A stretch of DNA of 64,000 bases, taken from NCBI GenBank assembly GCA_002104905.1, contig MCFE01000239.1, positions 55,624 through 119,623 of the forward strand, in the 5' to 3' direction. Positions 46,611 to 58,617 of the stretch are shown here, one piece after another. The DNA is from Basidiobolus meristosporus CBS 931.73 (taxonomy: Eukaryota; Basidiobolomycota; Basidiobolomycetes; Basidiobolales; Basidiobolaceae). The position numbers were made by a program, and so were the translations under genes. The notes beneath the pieces were generated by a model. It did not search any database, was not told the origin of the DNA, and worked only from the letters and a program-made list of their open reading frames with translations. Positions within the stretch are counted from its first letter, which is position 1. Every line of letters begins with the position of its first letter.

Positions 46611-49600
46611 GCACAGAAACGGATTTGCTGAGCAGTAGGAACACCTGATATGCCATATGTTTTGGGAAGAGGCTAGATGTGAGGATTAGACGGCCAGCTC
46701 GATGACCTGGCCAATTCTTAATTATCCTTAAGCCAAATGAACTGGCTTGAATCTATTCCATTTACTATGAACCTCTAAGTGGACTAGGACCCTGGCTATA
46801 AAACTTATCAATTGGGTGAACAAATGCTTTAATATACATTCACATATATAAATAGCCCGAAAGCTGTCAAGATCTATATGAACTGGGAATTGTATCCGGA
46901 TCTACATATTGGCAACACAACACATAGTAAAGCTCCTCTTTCCATTGGAATTTCGACTCATCTCGTATTGAGACCAGTAGAGGTTCAGAATCATTGGTTG
47001 AAGTGGTGGCCGTTCTGTGAGAGACAGCATAAACGTACCCTGAATCAATTCATGGATGACTTTGTGAATAAAGGGCAGTGAGTTCGGAAGTACAGGTCTC
47101 CGGCAATGGTCTGTAGTGATCACGTTCATTTCAATTCGAGTTTAGACTTAAAGAGGCATGTAGCAAGCAAATAGCCCCAAGTATCACATTCATACTCGCA
47201 GTCCCCCAGCAGGTGTTTATTACTGATTCTTGTTTTATCAGATGGATCGGTTTATTGTTGAGCATCATTTGACGTGATTGTGTGAATGGTGTTAGTAATG
47301 AGAGGTAATACCATTTCACTCTTTATAACAGGGCAATCTGAATGACGTCAACCATGATATGAGGCGCCTATTGGTTAAGGTCTGTGCAATTGCTGGTATA
47401 GGAGTAGTATGGTATCTACACCCATACCATCTACACCCAATGGATCAGGAAACGGGTTTGCTAGTCCTACCGTTGCCGAACGTGCATGTTGACATGATTT
47501 CGGTTAGGCGTTTTGAAATTGCACCATTTCCCAGTATGGATGAAATGAATGAGCTAACATTAGGGATTTCAAACAACCTCCGTCGTTCTCTTGACCTGGG
47601 AGCGGATTCCAGATGGAGCCAGGTTATTACGCTTTAGATGGTGGTTAAAACGTCGACCTTACTCCTTCCCACGTGCTGTTTTGCGTCACTTAACAATGGC
47701 CATAACGGAGTAGCTGATTATTGGATTCGCACCCATACCAGCAATATCTGTACACTAGCCGGCGATTCCCGTTGTCTCCCGATTTGCACCATCAGCTTGT
47801 AGAATGGAAGGATCAAGATCTGCTGAAATGGGGAATAGGTGAGCTCCACAAGCAACAGCTCAACGGCTCATTCCAAAAACCGACCGGAATTGGGTATACA
47901 AGGATTGACTACTACTATTCAGAATTAGCCAATATTGCCTACATCGATTGTTACCCACATTACAATCATTAGGTACGTAGTAGAAGGGATGCAGTCTATC
48001 AACCGTGTATCATTTCATCATTTATTGTTGGGAAGTAAATTAGCTTTGGATCAATGACAACACAGAAACAGTGCCACGAGTTGTCGTCTTTTGGTAGTCC
48101 GGACCGCTATCCCATGCTTAATCCCTGCATCTGTTCAACATAGATGATCGTATAGCTCCCAATGATGTTTGGTGTGCCTTGGTCAAAGTCCCGGGTAAAC
48201 CTGCCTGGTAGCTTTTAATGCCTCGGAATGGATGCCAAGCAATAAGCCTCAGGTTGAAAACCTGGTTCGCAGAACTTGTGAAAGCAGCAACAGCCTAAAA
48301 TACTTCGGTCAAGCCTGATCCCATTTCAACAAAAGTGCTCCAGATATATAACCTAGTTATCGACAGCCGCACAGTTGAGGGCACGTGTACAATCAATAAG
48401 ACGACAATCCCAACCGACCTTCAAAGCCACCACCAACAGATACGATCCCTTATGGATCATAGATTTGCCGAATTATTGCTCAAAGCCCATCAATTTGCAA
48501 CTATGCAAAGGTGTTGCAATTAAGAGTATCGCCTACACTCGCTAGTTGCACCAGGATCCAAATATATCTTGTCAATACATTTGGTTCAAAAGCTATTAAA
48601 TATATCGCACCAAATACAGAAGACACAATCATTGGTCATATCAGGATATTCCCAATATGTAAGCATGAAAGGGTTGTTTGCTTTGGCTGATTATCATGTA
48701 GAATACCATATTACCACGTGATCGGGTAACTACTGTCACCACTACCGTTTCCGCTATTGTGGAAGTTGTAAACGATTGGGTACAAGACTGGGGAGACTGC
48801 TAATTGAACAATGGACCAGATGAGTGATAGATATAGAGTGGGCTCCAAAGTAGCCGTCATAAAATTCAAAGTTACAACAAGCGTATGTGGAAGCTTCTCA
48901 AATCAACACCATTCCTAAGACGACGCGTCGCTGAAACTACAGAACCTTGCGAATGCACAAGTCGTTAGGCAATGTTTGAATTACTTCAAACATCGGCTGC
49001 AATCGTGTAGAGAGGCCTCATCAGTTTGCTTTTGCAGGTGTAATGCCAAGTATCGCTGTAACGTCTATATCAAATAATGGCCGTCCTTCCTAGCTGTATC
49101 TACGCAGAAATGTTATTGAACGAAATAGTTCTACCGAACGGGTCGCGAATCATTGCAGATGTAAGGGCTACTCTTTACTTTCCAAGATGGTAAATGCCAT
49201 CATACTATACTAGCTAGCTCAGCTTAATATCAATAGCATTACGCTATGGAACATATCATCTTCTTCTTTGGGGGGGGACTGTATGGAGCATAACTGTTAA
49301 GTTAAGCTTCTATGCATAATGGAAACAAAGCACACTTGAAGTGTCTTCAGAATCAAAATTGTATCTTACGAGTGTCGTATATGTATGGTTGCTTTAGAGT
49401 CGGAATATGCAATTCAGAAAACATGCTTCTGATGTCTCAGTAGTAGGCAGGCCTGCCCATCCAGTACTGAAATAAACCTCTTCTGTGGATGCCTTAATAA
49501 TAGCAATAATTCACAACAGTAAGGAGAATCCAATTAGTATCTTGGAGTGGCGCAATTAGGCTGAGGAAGTCTATCGATGGTGGACAGCCATCTGCCAGAG

Positions 49601-50129
49601 TGAAGAGGGTATTATCACGTACATAATTAAGGTGTGTGGACACTGAAGGTTCTACACAAATATCCATTCAAACGGGATTGCATCACCGACCGGTCCCACC
49701 AGGACCACGTCTGGGAGATTGAATCGGAATCTGGCCCCTATAAAAACTCAGCCGTCTATCAAAGCGCTGGAAATATTTGCAAGCTTGACAGCAAGATGAA
49801 CTTGGGTATTGGATCATCAAATTTAGGGAAGTAGGGGCAGAAGATGGTTTACTATTCCTATTGGGCCTAATTGCAAGTATACGAGAATATACGTTATACG
49901 CAATCGAATCTGGCTACCTAAGGCTATTAAAGTAGCCAACACCCTATCTGAATACACCCTACCTGGCTAGTCTCCCTGCACAATTCGAGAGACCAAGCTC
50001 GAGCGTGTACAGGAATGACAACTAAGAGATGATAAACCACCTTTTGGACTCGAGAGATCCACTTCATTCAGTTGCATATGCTGACTTCCATATTCAATTT
50101 GAAGTTTATCTAGAGCCTTAACAACCTAC
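46611..50129. other. Gene-poor interval
   Basis: About 3.5 kb without a supported gene. Open frames at 46878-47081 (67 codons, Trp-rich: NHWLKWWPFCERQ), 47359-47637 (92 codons, hydrophobic start) and 47721-47972 (83 codons, GELHKQQLNGSFQKPTG) lie in series on the plus strand and might be eroded exons of one gene, but I found no consistent splice joins and recognise no family. A (G)9 run is at about 49271. Confidence 0.45.
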
Positions 50130-50880
50130 CCACATAGACCCTGGATACTGCAAGAATCCTGGTTTACGCCGATATTTTTAGGAAATGTGGTATTTCTGAT
50201 ACTTCGTCCACTGATGAAAAAATCATCTATCTTGATGACCCTGCGTCACGTGGCCCTATATCACACAAAAGACTGGTAATCTGTGCACCATATGGTGCTT
50301 CACTCGATAGTTATGTGATGGACTACGGACTCAAACTTGGTGAGAAGGGCGTTCAAGAATCAAGATATTTTTACTAGAGATCGGCAGCACATCCCAATCA
50401 GATATTTTAAATTTGTATTTTTGGATGGTATTCATACCTTTTCAATACGGTCTTGTGATGGTACTCCACCTCAAATACAGCTATAGATTTGGTATCGCTC
50501 GCAACCTTTCAGAAAGTTTGTAGCTAGGCGTCATAGTTTCCCTAGAAATAGTGCATGTGACGATCTATGTATTGCATGTGGTATTATACCTAGACATGGG
50601 CCTAATCCTCAATTCAGTGAAGTTGTAAGTTCAATCCAAGTTGGATTTCTGCTGATTCTCATATGGTATTCTGATGGTGTCCATATAGATACGGACAGCG
50701 CTGCGCATGCCAAATAAATTAATAGCTTTTAAAACTATATTTCAAATGAACTTCATTTTTTAGAACGATGAAGATGTAAAAGTACAGGATTCTGAAGACC
50801 ATACTGGGTATTCTATGTTGCATGTTACAAGTCCAGCATCTAATTTTTCATATATTTAGATGTGTACGTTCATCTATATG
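50130..50880 (+). pseudogene. Possible decayed gene of unknown family
   Basis: Plus-strand segments with coding-like composition follow one another with stops between them. At 50155-50376 the frame reads LVYADIFRKCGISDTS, then DPASRGPISHKRLVICAPYG. At about 50450-50625 it reads CDGTPPQIQL-stop, then FRKFVARRHSFPRNSACDD and LCIACGIIPRHGPNPQFSE. At about 50763 it reads NDEDVKVQDSEDHTGYSM. No intact frame or splice chain can be built. I do not recognise the family, and this could be an intron-rich gene I failed to resolve. Confidence 0.3.
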
Positions 50881-52614
50881 AAATGAAGTTCATTGACTTG
50901 GAAATAATTTGTATGAAATTCACTAAATTCCTTGAAGTTGTGAAGATACCAAACATGCCCGATAAGCCCGGAGGTCTACCAACAATCTCCAGGGACCATC
51001 CACGAAAAATTCTTATCTTGGTCGCTACGAGTTTCACCAATAGTATATGTACTTTGTGTAATAAGTGAAAGCCACCCTCTTTTTCAAATTCTCTAAATCG
51101 CTTCCAGAAGCCCACTGCTACTTTCAACATCCTAAACTCTGAGAATATCTTTCCAAGATTTTCAAGGAACCATCCTGCTCCTTACTTCTCTGAGCCCTAC
51201 TTGAACAATTTTCAATCATAGTCGAAGGTATGTACTCTTTCCCGTTTATCAAAACTGCATTAATGGTAACCAAGCTAGGGAGCTATCCATGAGGTATTTC
51301 GCCTGGTGCTCAATTTAATCGGATTATTCGTTCACAATAAACACTTTCACTGAAGAACAACTACCACTATTCAGAAGCGTTCTATTGAGAAGCTGAAGTT
51401 GCGGAAGTCTTTGAGGAATTAAAAACACTTGTATAGCTTACAACAAGACCAAGAAGTTGCAATACTATAATGACGGTAACGGGGTTGAGTTTGTAGGTCA
51501 TCGTATTCTGATGATTCATGTCTAACAAGACTAAGAATATTTATGTCGATCACTGAAATCACTCGGGCTTTTTCTTAAAAGAGGTAAAGCTGAGTTTTAT
51601 GCCGAACTATACAGGAAATACTAAAGTGCTCACAGTGTAAGCCAGTTTTTCCAGTCGAAGTGCCCACCTGTAATTCACAGGGGTGTAGACCCAAAATGTA
51701 TGGTCCCACCGAGATCTTTCCGTAGTCCAAATATCAATGATAGGATACGGTAGAATGGATTCATGATTATCTGTATGGTTCAGATGATTTCGCATACATT
51801 ACTGCGGCTAAATTGCAAACAAGGATTTTGGGTTGAATTCCAATACTTCGCAGCATTTCTACCCGGTGCTTGTAGACTTCGCTTTCATTTGAACCATTTT
51901 GATGTCCGAAATTGGCGTCAAGTGAATATCTTCATCCCACGCTCTCGTTCAATTCCTTTTCTTATTTGACGATCGTTTCTAGAATAGCTTAATAACTTCT
52001 GCGGATCCTCCAAATCTTGCGATCACGACATCACGGCCTGTTTCTCTCCGAATTGATAGCTACATTCTTTAATCTCATTTGTAGTGTGTGGAATGTATTG
52101 CACTGCGTCATCTGAACACTCGCCTGGGCGCTCATCCTAACGGGTGCCTGCGCACACTTTTCCTATGAGGATATTACCACTTTTGTTTAGATTGACATGA
52201 GTAAAACTTTTGTAATGTCCGCAGCCATAATGCTTCTGCCTAAAGAAGGCACGGCGCCTCCTAGCACAAAAATATACTTGGTCATGATGGTTGTACTTCC
52301 TAAAAACTTATGCGTTATACAAATTCAAAGAATCTAAGGAGATTTCATGAGTTTTATGGCCTATTCGCTAGCTCTATCTCCTTAAATATCCCACGTCAAG
52401 CAAGGTTATTTGCAATCGCCATTATAGTGCAAATCCTCATCAGATCCTTGTGCTTTGTCATCATATTCTCAGGCCCCATTCCTCCATCAAGTATAACATC
52501 GTTTGAGTCGTTTCTATCAAAACTTCATCGTAAGAAGACAGCAACTTATCCGATTAATCTACCGTGCTATCATACCCATACACCCGCTTAGAGTTCAACA
52601 TAAACGCAAACAAA
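50881..52614. other. Gene-poor interval
   Basis: Short frames at 50862-51130 (both strands), 51763-51969 and 52310-52591 lack support. The segment before 52615 is the presumed promoter of the acetyltransferase gene. No repeat family was recognised. Confidence 0.5.
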
Positions 52615-53082
52615 ATGGAGGTACGCACTGAGCGCTGCTTTATACGCCCGTTTAAAGAACGTGATATAGACGATTTCATGGTCTACAGAAACGACATGGA
52701 CTGGATGAAGTATCAAGGGTTTAAAGGCTTGTCAAAAGAAGAATACAGAAAAGAGCTTCTTCCTGACCATTCCTTACAGGATGGAAGGCAGCTTGCGATA
52801 GTCTCCAACAAAACTGATGCCGTTATAGGGGATATATTCCTGAAACAGGAGGAAGACTCCGTATTTTGGATCGGATACACCATACATCCATCCAGCGCTC
52901 GACAAGGTTATGCCTACGAAGCAGTCTTGGGAGTTATCGAGGCATTAAAATCGAAAGGAGCTACTTGCGTGAAAGCGGGAGTGGAATCTGAGAATGCTGC
53001 TTCAATACAACTACTCAAAAAGCTGGATTTTCATTACATTGGCTTCGAAGAAGACGAAGAAGTATTTATGTTAAGTTTGTAA
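52615..53082 (+). CDS. GNAT-family N-acetyltransferase, bacterial RimJ-like
   Basis: An intronless 155-residue protein that transfers acetyl from acetyl-CoA to an amine. The start MEVRTERCFIRPFKERDIDDF is the RimJ/RimL-type N-terminus (E-T-E-R-L-x-I-R-P). WIGYTIHPSSARQGYAYEA carries the acetyl-CoA pyrophosphate loop (R-Q-G-Y-A, about residues 96-101). The C-terminal KAGVESENAASIQLLKKLDF has the E-N-x-x-S-x-x-L-x-x-K-x-G-F pattern, with the usual Gly replaced by Asp in KLDF. The closest look is of stand-alone Firmicute-type acetyltransferases, and the absence of introns among intron-rich neighbours fits horizontal acquisition. The Met at 52615 is preferred over the in-frame Met at 52564 because the family motif begins there. 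The substrate is unknown. Confidence 0.82.
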   Translation: MEVRTERCFIRPFKERDIDDFMVYRNDMDWMKYQGFKGLSKEEYRKELLPDHSLQDGRQLAIVSNKTDAVIGDIFLKQEEDSVFWIGYTIHPSSARQGYAYEAVLGVIEALKSKGATCVKAGVESENAASIQLLKKLDFHYIGFEEDEEVFMLSL

Positions 53083-54900
53083 AACATTTGTATGGAGTGT
53101 CCCAGGTGTCGTCCTGCTATGTGGAACCATAATTCCATTGACGCTTATGGCTAACACATTCACAAAATGTTGACACCCCCTTCGATTACCCTTGACAAAA
53201 AGTAATATGCTGCCTAATAGATACTAAACTCTATATACAGCCTCCTGAGATCTTCCTTAAGACATTCTTGTCATTTTACATGTATTTCTACTAAAAGTAT
53301 ATATACTTTGATGTAATAAATCAACGGTATTTATGGAATGAGGAATTTTTCTCAAGCGTTGACTTGCAACCGAGGTGATATGCCTAATATATATGTCCAA
53401 TCTGGTAAACCAACCATTACTAACTCGTTCTCTTAAGGGTAATTAGGTAGAGACAACGCCAGCTCCCTGGACAACATGGTAATTATTGATCATTTAAGCA
53501 GGCCTCCTCCCTTTCTTTTCTAGAGACCAGGAACGAATTATACTGCTCTTGGAAATTCCTAGAATTTGCAAACGTGTAAAATCACTATCCTGACATGCAG
53601 GCCTTGCTGAATTCAAGAATAGGCAGACACACGATGAAAGGTTCTGTAAAATGGGCTACCAAAGATGCGCAAGGATACATGACTAGCAATAGTAAAGCAT
53701 AGATATCAGGACTAAAAGCTCCTCGCAACTGCTCCACTCCGTATCTGATCCAGTCATGATTGTATTATCATAACCAATCCTCCTTGAATTACACGACCAG
53801 ATTTCAAGAGAGGACAGTATACTCAATAAGTCTTGCCAAATGTGGCATTCATCATTCTTTTTTTGCACCGGCAATTGAGAGCTGAATGCAATATCATCAG
53901 ATATTCACTATCTTAATATTCTGTCGGATGGTGATGTCCAACGGGTAAGGAATATGGGGCATCTGTGAGCATGGCCAATCATGCTCTCTAAAAGCCGAAG
54001 TTGCCTCGCCAAATATGACATCATACCGAGGGAGTAAACAATATAGATTAGAGTACTTGCTAAAAACGGCGTATTAAATATACAATTAAAGCAAATTTGC
54101 ACGTAGTCGTGATTTATATCCCACCTGGTAGGTGGATAAAAATTGACCGTGCCAGCGAATCTCTTCAATGATTAACATGGCAGAACCTGAATTAAGGGTT
54201 AGGCTGAGCAGGAGCGGCTATTCCAGCCTTGGTATGAACTTCAATCATGTTGTATCGCCCTGCCCTGGCTAATCCAATGTATGACTGCTGCTTTCTGACG
54301 TTAATAGACGACATGGATAGGAAATTCGGAAAGGAATTCGATCAGACAGTAAGAGCTGCAACTGGTGCTTCAGGTAGTGCTTATATTTGGGCCAACCGAA
54401 CCAGCAAGCCCGCAAATTTATATTCTCAACTAGCAATCATTTTAGCTACCGAAAGAGCTATCAATATCTAGCAGCATCTTGGCCTCTAGAATCTAGTACC
54501 TATTTGAAGGCTATCTTGTGTAACTACCAGGGGTAGAGTCTGAAGCACCCAGATACCCAATCAGTTACGGGATATTCTCCTCTGACCTCACGTACAGCTT
54601 CCAAAGGCATCCAAGACATTATTAGGGCTCGAGGCATCTAGAAGAAGCTGGGAATTCTATCATTGCCTGGGTAGCCTTATTTCGAAAAGCATTTCAATGA
54701 TCAGCCGGTGGGTAAATGTCGGCTAATTAGCCTACCGAGACCGGGAAAGTTTAAATTTGGATCACGTGAATTACTGTCTCAAGGCATGGGCTGCCTAATT
54801 CATTAATAGTTATGTAACATGAGGCTTACTACAATTTGTACATGTGGGTGGTGTTAATGGTGGTTGCAAGAATGCTTACTTTAACCGCGGTATCAACCAT
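53083..54900. other. Gene-poor interval
   Basis: No gene I can support. A 74-codon frame at 54247-54471 (DDMDRKFGKEFDQTVRAAT) has reasonable composition but no partner exon or known domain. AT-rich sequence around 53250-53330 carries the only TATA-like and AATAAA-like motifs noticed. Confidence 0.5.
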
Positions 54901-55782
54901 TCACTTGATCTCAATTGCGGCAAGATCTGTATTGAGGTCATTCATCGGGGTAAGTTCACTGGACTTCCAACCTTTTGAGCGCCATAGGTGCGATCTCCAG
55001 ATCTGCTCAGTCATTAATTTGCAAGATACAGCCCCTGGAACAATAGGTTAGTATTCTGGTGAGGAGGTTGGCGCACCACATAAAAGCTACTCACATCCAA
55101 TGCTGAATAGATCCTTATGACCCATTACATTGGTAAACTTCAGGATTACAATGAAGAAATAGAACAGGCAAACGGACAACAAGAAGATCAGCCCATCCTT
55201 TATGAGAAAGGAATAGATCGCCCGAGGAGACTCTTTGTATTGTAGGTAGATAATGTTCAAGAACAGAATCGTCAGGAACATGGTGATCATCGTCTCAACT
55301 ACGATTGGGATGAGCATTTCGTACGATTTTGCTAGGCTGGTGCATATGTCTACCGTTATACCTATACGAAAGATCTTCACATCCGCGATAAGCTTGATCC
55401 ACATTGCCAAATGCAACAGCCTAAATATAATGTAGATTGAGGTGAGGAGCTTTGGTCTCTTGTTGACTGACTTTGCCTTGAGATACAGTATGGTGTCCAT
55501 TGATATCACGCTGATGGTGAAGGTGATAGCGAAAACCAAATAGCGAGCTCTACAAGGGAGATTATTGACGAAGCACCCACACAGCTGAACAACCGAATTG
55601 AACAGAAGGAGAACTGCAGGTATTAAGTTCAACTTGAATATCGGATGCTTATTGTGCATAACCGTAATGATGCTGCGGTATATAGTGCTTATAGCAACAG
55701 GAATTGACATGGAAGCAATTACTAAGCCAATATCGTGGTGCAAGACTGGATTCTGGGACGCTAACGGTATTTCACTGGCCAT
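54901..55782 (-). CDS. Multi-pass membrane protein, probable 7TM receptor
   Basis: Two exons on the minus strand (55782-55095 and 55034-54901), with a 60 bp GT-AG intron that splits a Trp codon, give 273 residues. Seven hydrophobic segments lie at about residues 18-38, 50-70, 82-102, 115-135, 152-180, 188-206 and 208-230, followed by a cytoplasmic tail (KLMTEQIWRSHLWRSKGWK). The arrangement suggests a receptor, but there is no DRY- or NPxxY-like motif to fix the class. The start ATG is directly preceded by ACAG, a possible splice acceptor. An upstream minus-strand exon at 56249-56001 (83 codons, five Cys, ending at GTGAGT in phase 0) could be joined to it across a 218 bp intron, giving an ectodomain-bearing 356-residue form. 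That join is a hypothesis only. Confidence 0.68.
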
Positions 55783-56985
55783 CTGTGTACCTATTCAAGA
55801 GCTATTTTGATAAAAATGTACCGATTCTGTAATGTCGAAAAAAGGACGAGGAGAGAAGTGCATGCAAATCCAAAATTATTGATGGAGTGCTGAAACCGAT
55901 TATCTAACATTTATACTTGTGCCAAGATATGTATAGCCTATTACTGGCTATTGCAAATAAAGAAACTTCTCTGGTTTATTTGAGCCATATATCGACTCAC
56001 CCGAAGATGGAAAACGCCCACACAATCAACACCAGCATTAATGGCTAGACGTGGGCATAAGGGCTGCCGGAATTCTATTGGAGCAGGTGAAAGTGGGAGG
56101 AAAGTAGCGCTGAGTAGCCCAGTCTTCTTGCCATTCCCGCAATATTTCATGAGTGCAGTGACCTGGTCGGGCTGAACAGATACGTCGGTAACGTTAAATA
56201 CAGATGATAGGCTTATAGAAGGATAGCATCCCCTGGATGCAGAGTACATTTTCAATATTCTTCATATGACTATATTAAAGACCCCTTAAGGTAATCGAGC
56301 ATTCCAAAACGATTGCACTGTTTTTGCTCAAATATCAACACGTTCACGTTGATGGATATTAGGTTCTGATACGCTATGATCATTTTCCACCAGAAATAAT
56401 AAGTCCACGTGGTGGTAACGACGGTATGGTTCTATCCATCCATCACCGTGCTCGAGGTAGATGAGTAGGTATTGCTTATTATATAATACTTTACAAGGAT
56501 ATAGGTCTCATTGTGGCCAACAATTTAGTTTCTATTTACCAATATGCTTGAAGATTTGAAAACGCTCATTTAGGGAAAGAGGAGGGAAAGTTACCAAGTT
56601 AGTAAACTCTTGAATTTAAATCAATATGGGTCTAAATGCAAGATGACGAAGCCAAGCGCTGCATGGGTAGCTTGCTCAAAAGTAAATAAAAAAATGGCCA
56701 TTTTGGGGAAGCCTATCAGAAAGGTCATCAAGTTTGCCATATGAAAAATATCATACATGGAATTCATATGATATTCTGCTGGTATTCTGACGGTATTTTA
56801 CAGGATTTCAGCTGGTGTTTTTCCTTCAATTTTTGAGCTGTAAATAATAGTGGAAGTAGTAGGTAGCCTATTACCAACTTTGGTATGAAGGTTAAGTAGC
56901 AGGAAAACTAGTGTAATTTATTTGATGCCAGAGTATCCAGAACTGGATTTTTATCATAAATGCTAATAGAGTGGGTAGTTGAAAT
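55783..56985. other. Upstream region with possible 5' exon
   Basis: Contains the candidate exon at 56001-56249 on the minus strand described with the 7TM gene (VTDVSVQPDQVTALMKYCGN and on). The rest, 56250-56985, shows no coding or repeat signal and leads into the copia LTR. Confidence 0.4.
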
Positions 56986-57670
56986 TGTTGTAAAAAACTT
57001 GCAATTCCACCTAAATATTCACCTACCTTGATCACTTAGATCATTGCCTACAAATCTTAGTGAATACTGACCAAATTCCTTGTTGGGATTTACTTTGAGA
57101 ATTTTCTTGTTCTGGGTACCTGATATTTTGGTGAAAATACTCTAAGTTGTCCAAACTGCCTCAAGCTTTGCAAACATATTCTTGGGACCTTCCTGAGCTG
57201 ATTCTACATGTTTGTAATGCCAAGACCATGTAAATGAATAAGTACTACTTTTCCATTCATAAATCATTAAGTGAAAACCACATAATCTACTTGCACTCCC
57301 AATCACTTTCAATATCTCCAGAACTCTTACATCAGGTTATGAGTTGCAAGCTGTCACTCTCTGCAATGTCTACTACTGCTATTGCTGGAATTTTTCCCTC
57401 TGCTGAAAAGTTGGATGGATCTAACACCAAGTGTGGAAGGTGAAGATAAAGATACTGTAACAAGAAAGAGGCCTTTAGGATATTGTTATTGGAGAAGAGT
57501 GCTCTCCTAAAAACATAAGAGAGGGAGCCTTCAAGTACCAGAAGAAAAAACAAAGTGCCTTTAACTGTGTTTGCCCTAATGTTAGAGACAAATTGCAATT
57601 CAATGCTCTAGAGCAAACACCAACCAATCATGTTTAGCTGCTAAGAAAATGTATCTTGGATGCAAATGCC
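56986..57670 (+). mobile_element. Copia element cut off at the old chromosome end
   Basis: An LTR of 349 bp (56986-57334, TGTTGTAA to TTACATCA) is followed by the primer-binding site GGTTATGAG at 57335 and about 335 bp of internal sequence. That sequence is collinear with 19260-19630, including the CTGTCACTCTCTGCAATGTC and GCTGCTAAGAAAATGTATC blocks. The match stops at about 57657-57670, where TAGGGGAGGG and the first telomeric retroelement begin. No 3' part or second LTR is present to the right. A block of about 65 bp in the LTR (around 57098-57145) differs from other copies and looks like a local rearrangement. Confidence 0.85.
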
Positions 57671-57680
57671 TAGGGGAGGG

Positions 57681-58588
57681 AAAGTAACCAAGGTAGGTGA
57701 AATCTTTATTTGATTTCAGACAAGTCTAACTACAAATAAAGAAGCCAGCTGGGAATAGAAGATTCCCAAAGTAAACACCAAGTTGAATATGAATAAATCT
57801 AAGCTAAAGTTAAATCAGTATCCCAGAGTACACCAGAGCTCAGGTTCATGGGGAGTGAAGTAGATAAGCTTGAGAGATATAATAATCTTTCAGGAAGTGG
57901 GTAACAGCAGGTGAAGGGGAGTTTTTGATAAGTGAAGTGAATCTTGAGAGCAGAGATTCCTCTAATGAGAAGGTCTTGTAAACTGGAGAATCAGGAAACT
58001 CTTTAAAGGCATGGTCAGTAGGTTCCCAGTAAAACTGGTCAGAGACATTTTGAGAGAATTCTTTAGCAATACTTTTGTCAAGTACTACCTCCAGAGTGTG
58101 ATGGCTCATAAATCTCATGTTAACAATCTTGATAAGTTGTAACCTTGTTGCTTGAGATACATCCTATGCTCAGATATAGGAATAAACTCCACATTGGCAA
58201 AGTAGCAGACAACCCAGTCAGTAGCAGGAGGCAAATCAGAGGTGGCAGGAGACTTTCTTTTAGTCTTGGGAGGAGCAGCAGGATGGCTTGCGGAAGCAGG
58301 AACAGACTTTTTGACAGCTCCAGAGTAGGAAGAGTGAGCAGAAGCAGATGCCTTTTGTGGAGTCTTGTTGGCAGGAAGAGTTGGCACAGGGACAATAGAT
58401 TCTTGCAGATCAGAGAAGGCAGACAACAGCTTTTGAACTTGTTTCTTGAGTAGAGCATTTTCAGCTTCAACAAGTACAAGCCTTTCCTCCAGGAAAGAAA
58501 TATGAAGGGAATGGAGTGAAGGCATAAGAAATAAGAAGAAGAGGGTAGGAAAGGGTGGATGGGTAGGAAAATTAGCGGGGAGAAGAGA
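57681..58588 (-). mobile_element. Telomeric retroelement A (family 1, ORF1-only)
   Basis: Sense is the minus strand. The 3' end is at 57681, against TAGGGGAGGG (57671-57680). The 5' end is at about 58588, against GGGTTAGGGTAGGGGG. It carries one gene for an ORF1-like protein and no reverse transcriptase. The 3' untranslated part (57681-57845) includes the stem CTTTATTTG / CAAATAAAG and a hairpin whose right arm is mutated (GGTTA in place of GGTGA). It is the longest family 1 copy and may be close to full length, since its ATG is followed upstream by about 60 bp before telomeric repeats. Confidence 0.85.
57846..58525 (-). pseudogene. LINE ORF1-like protein, frameshifted
   Basis: ATG at 58525 (MPSLHSLHISFLEERLVLV). 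A coiled-coil heptad region follows (VEAENALLKKQVQKLLSAF), then a Lys/Ser/Pro/Ala-rich linker. The C-terminal domain starts DWVVCYFANVEFIPISEHRM and resembles the nucleic-acid-binding C-terminal region of ORF1 in zygomycete LINEs ('YFA-x(4)-IPISE-x(3)-L-x(2)-G'). One C is missing near 58131 compared with element C, where the frame runs on as YNLSKIVNMRF. The protein therefore breaks into an upstream frame ending at 58115 and a downstream frame 58118-57846. Confidence 0.75.
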
Positions 58589-58617
58589 AGGGTTAGGGTA
58601 GGGGGTAGGGGGGGGGA

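Noticed and set aside
49265-49280. G run that might be an interstitial telomere
   Set aside because: A plain homopolymer of about nine G with no TTA units or element sequence beside it.
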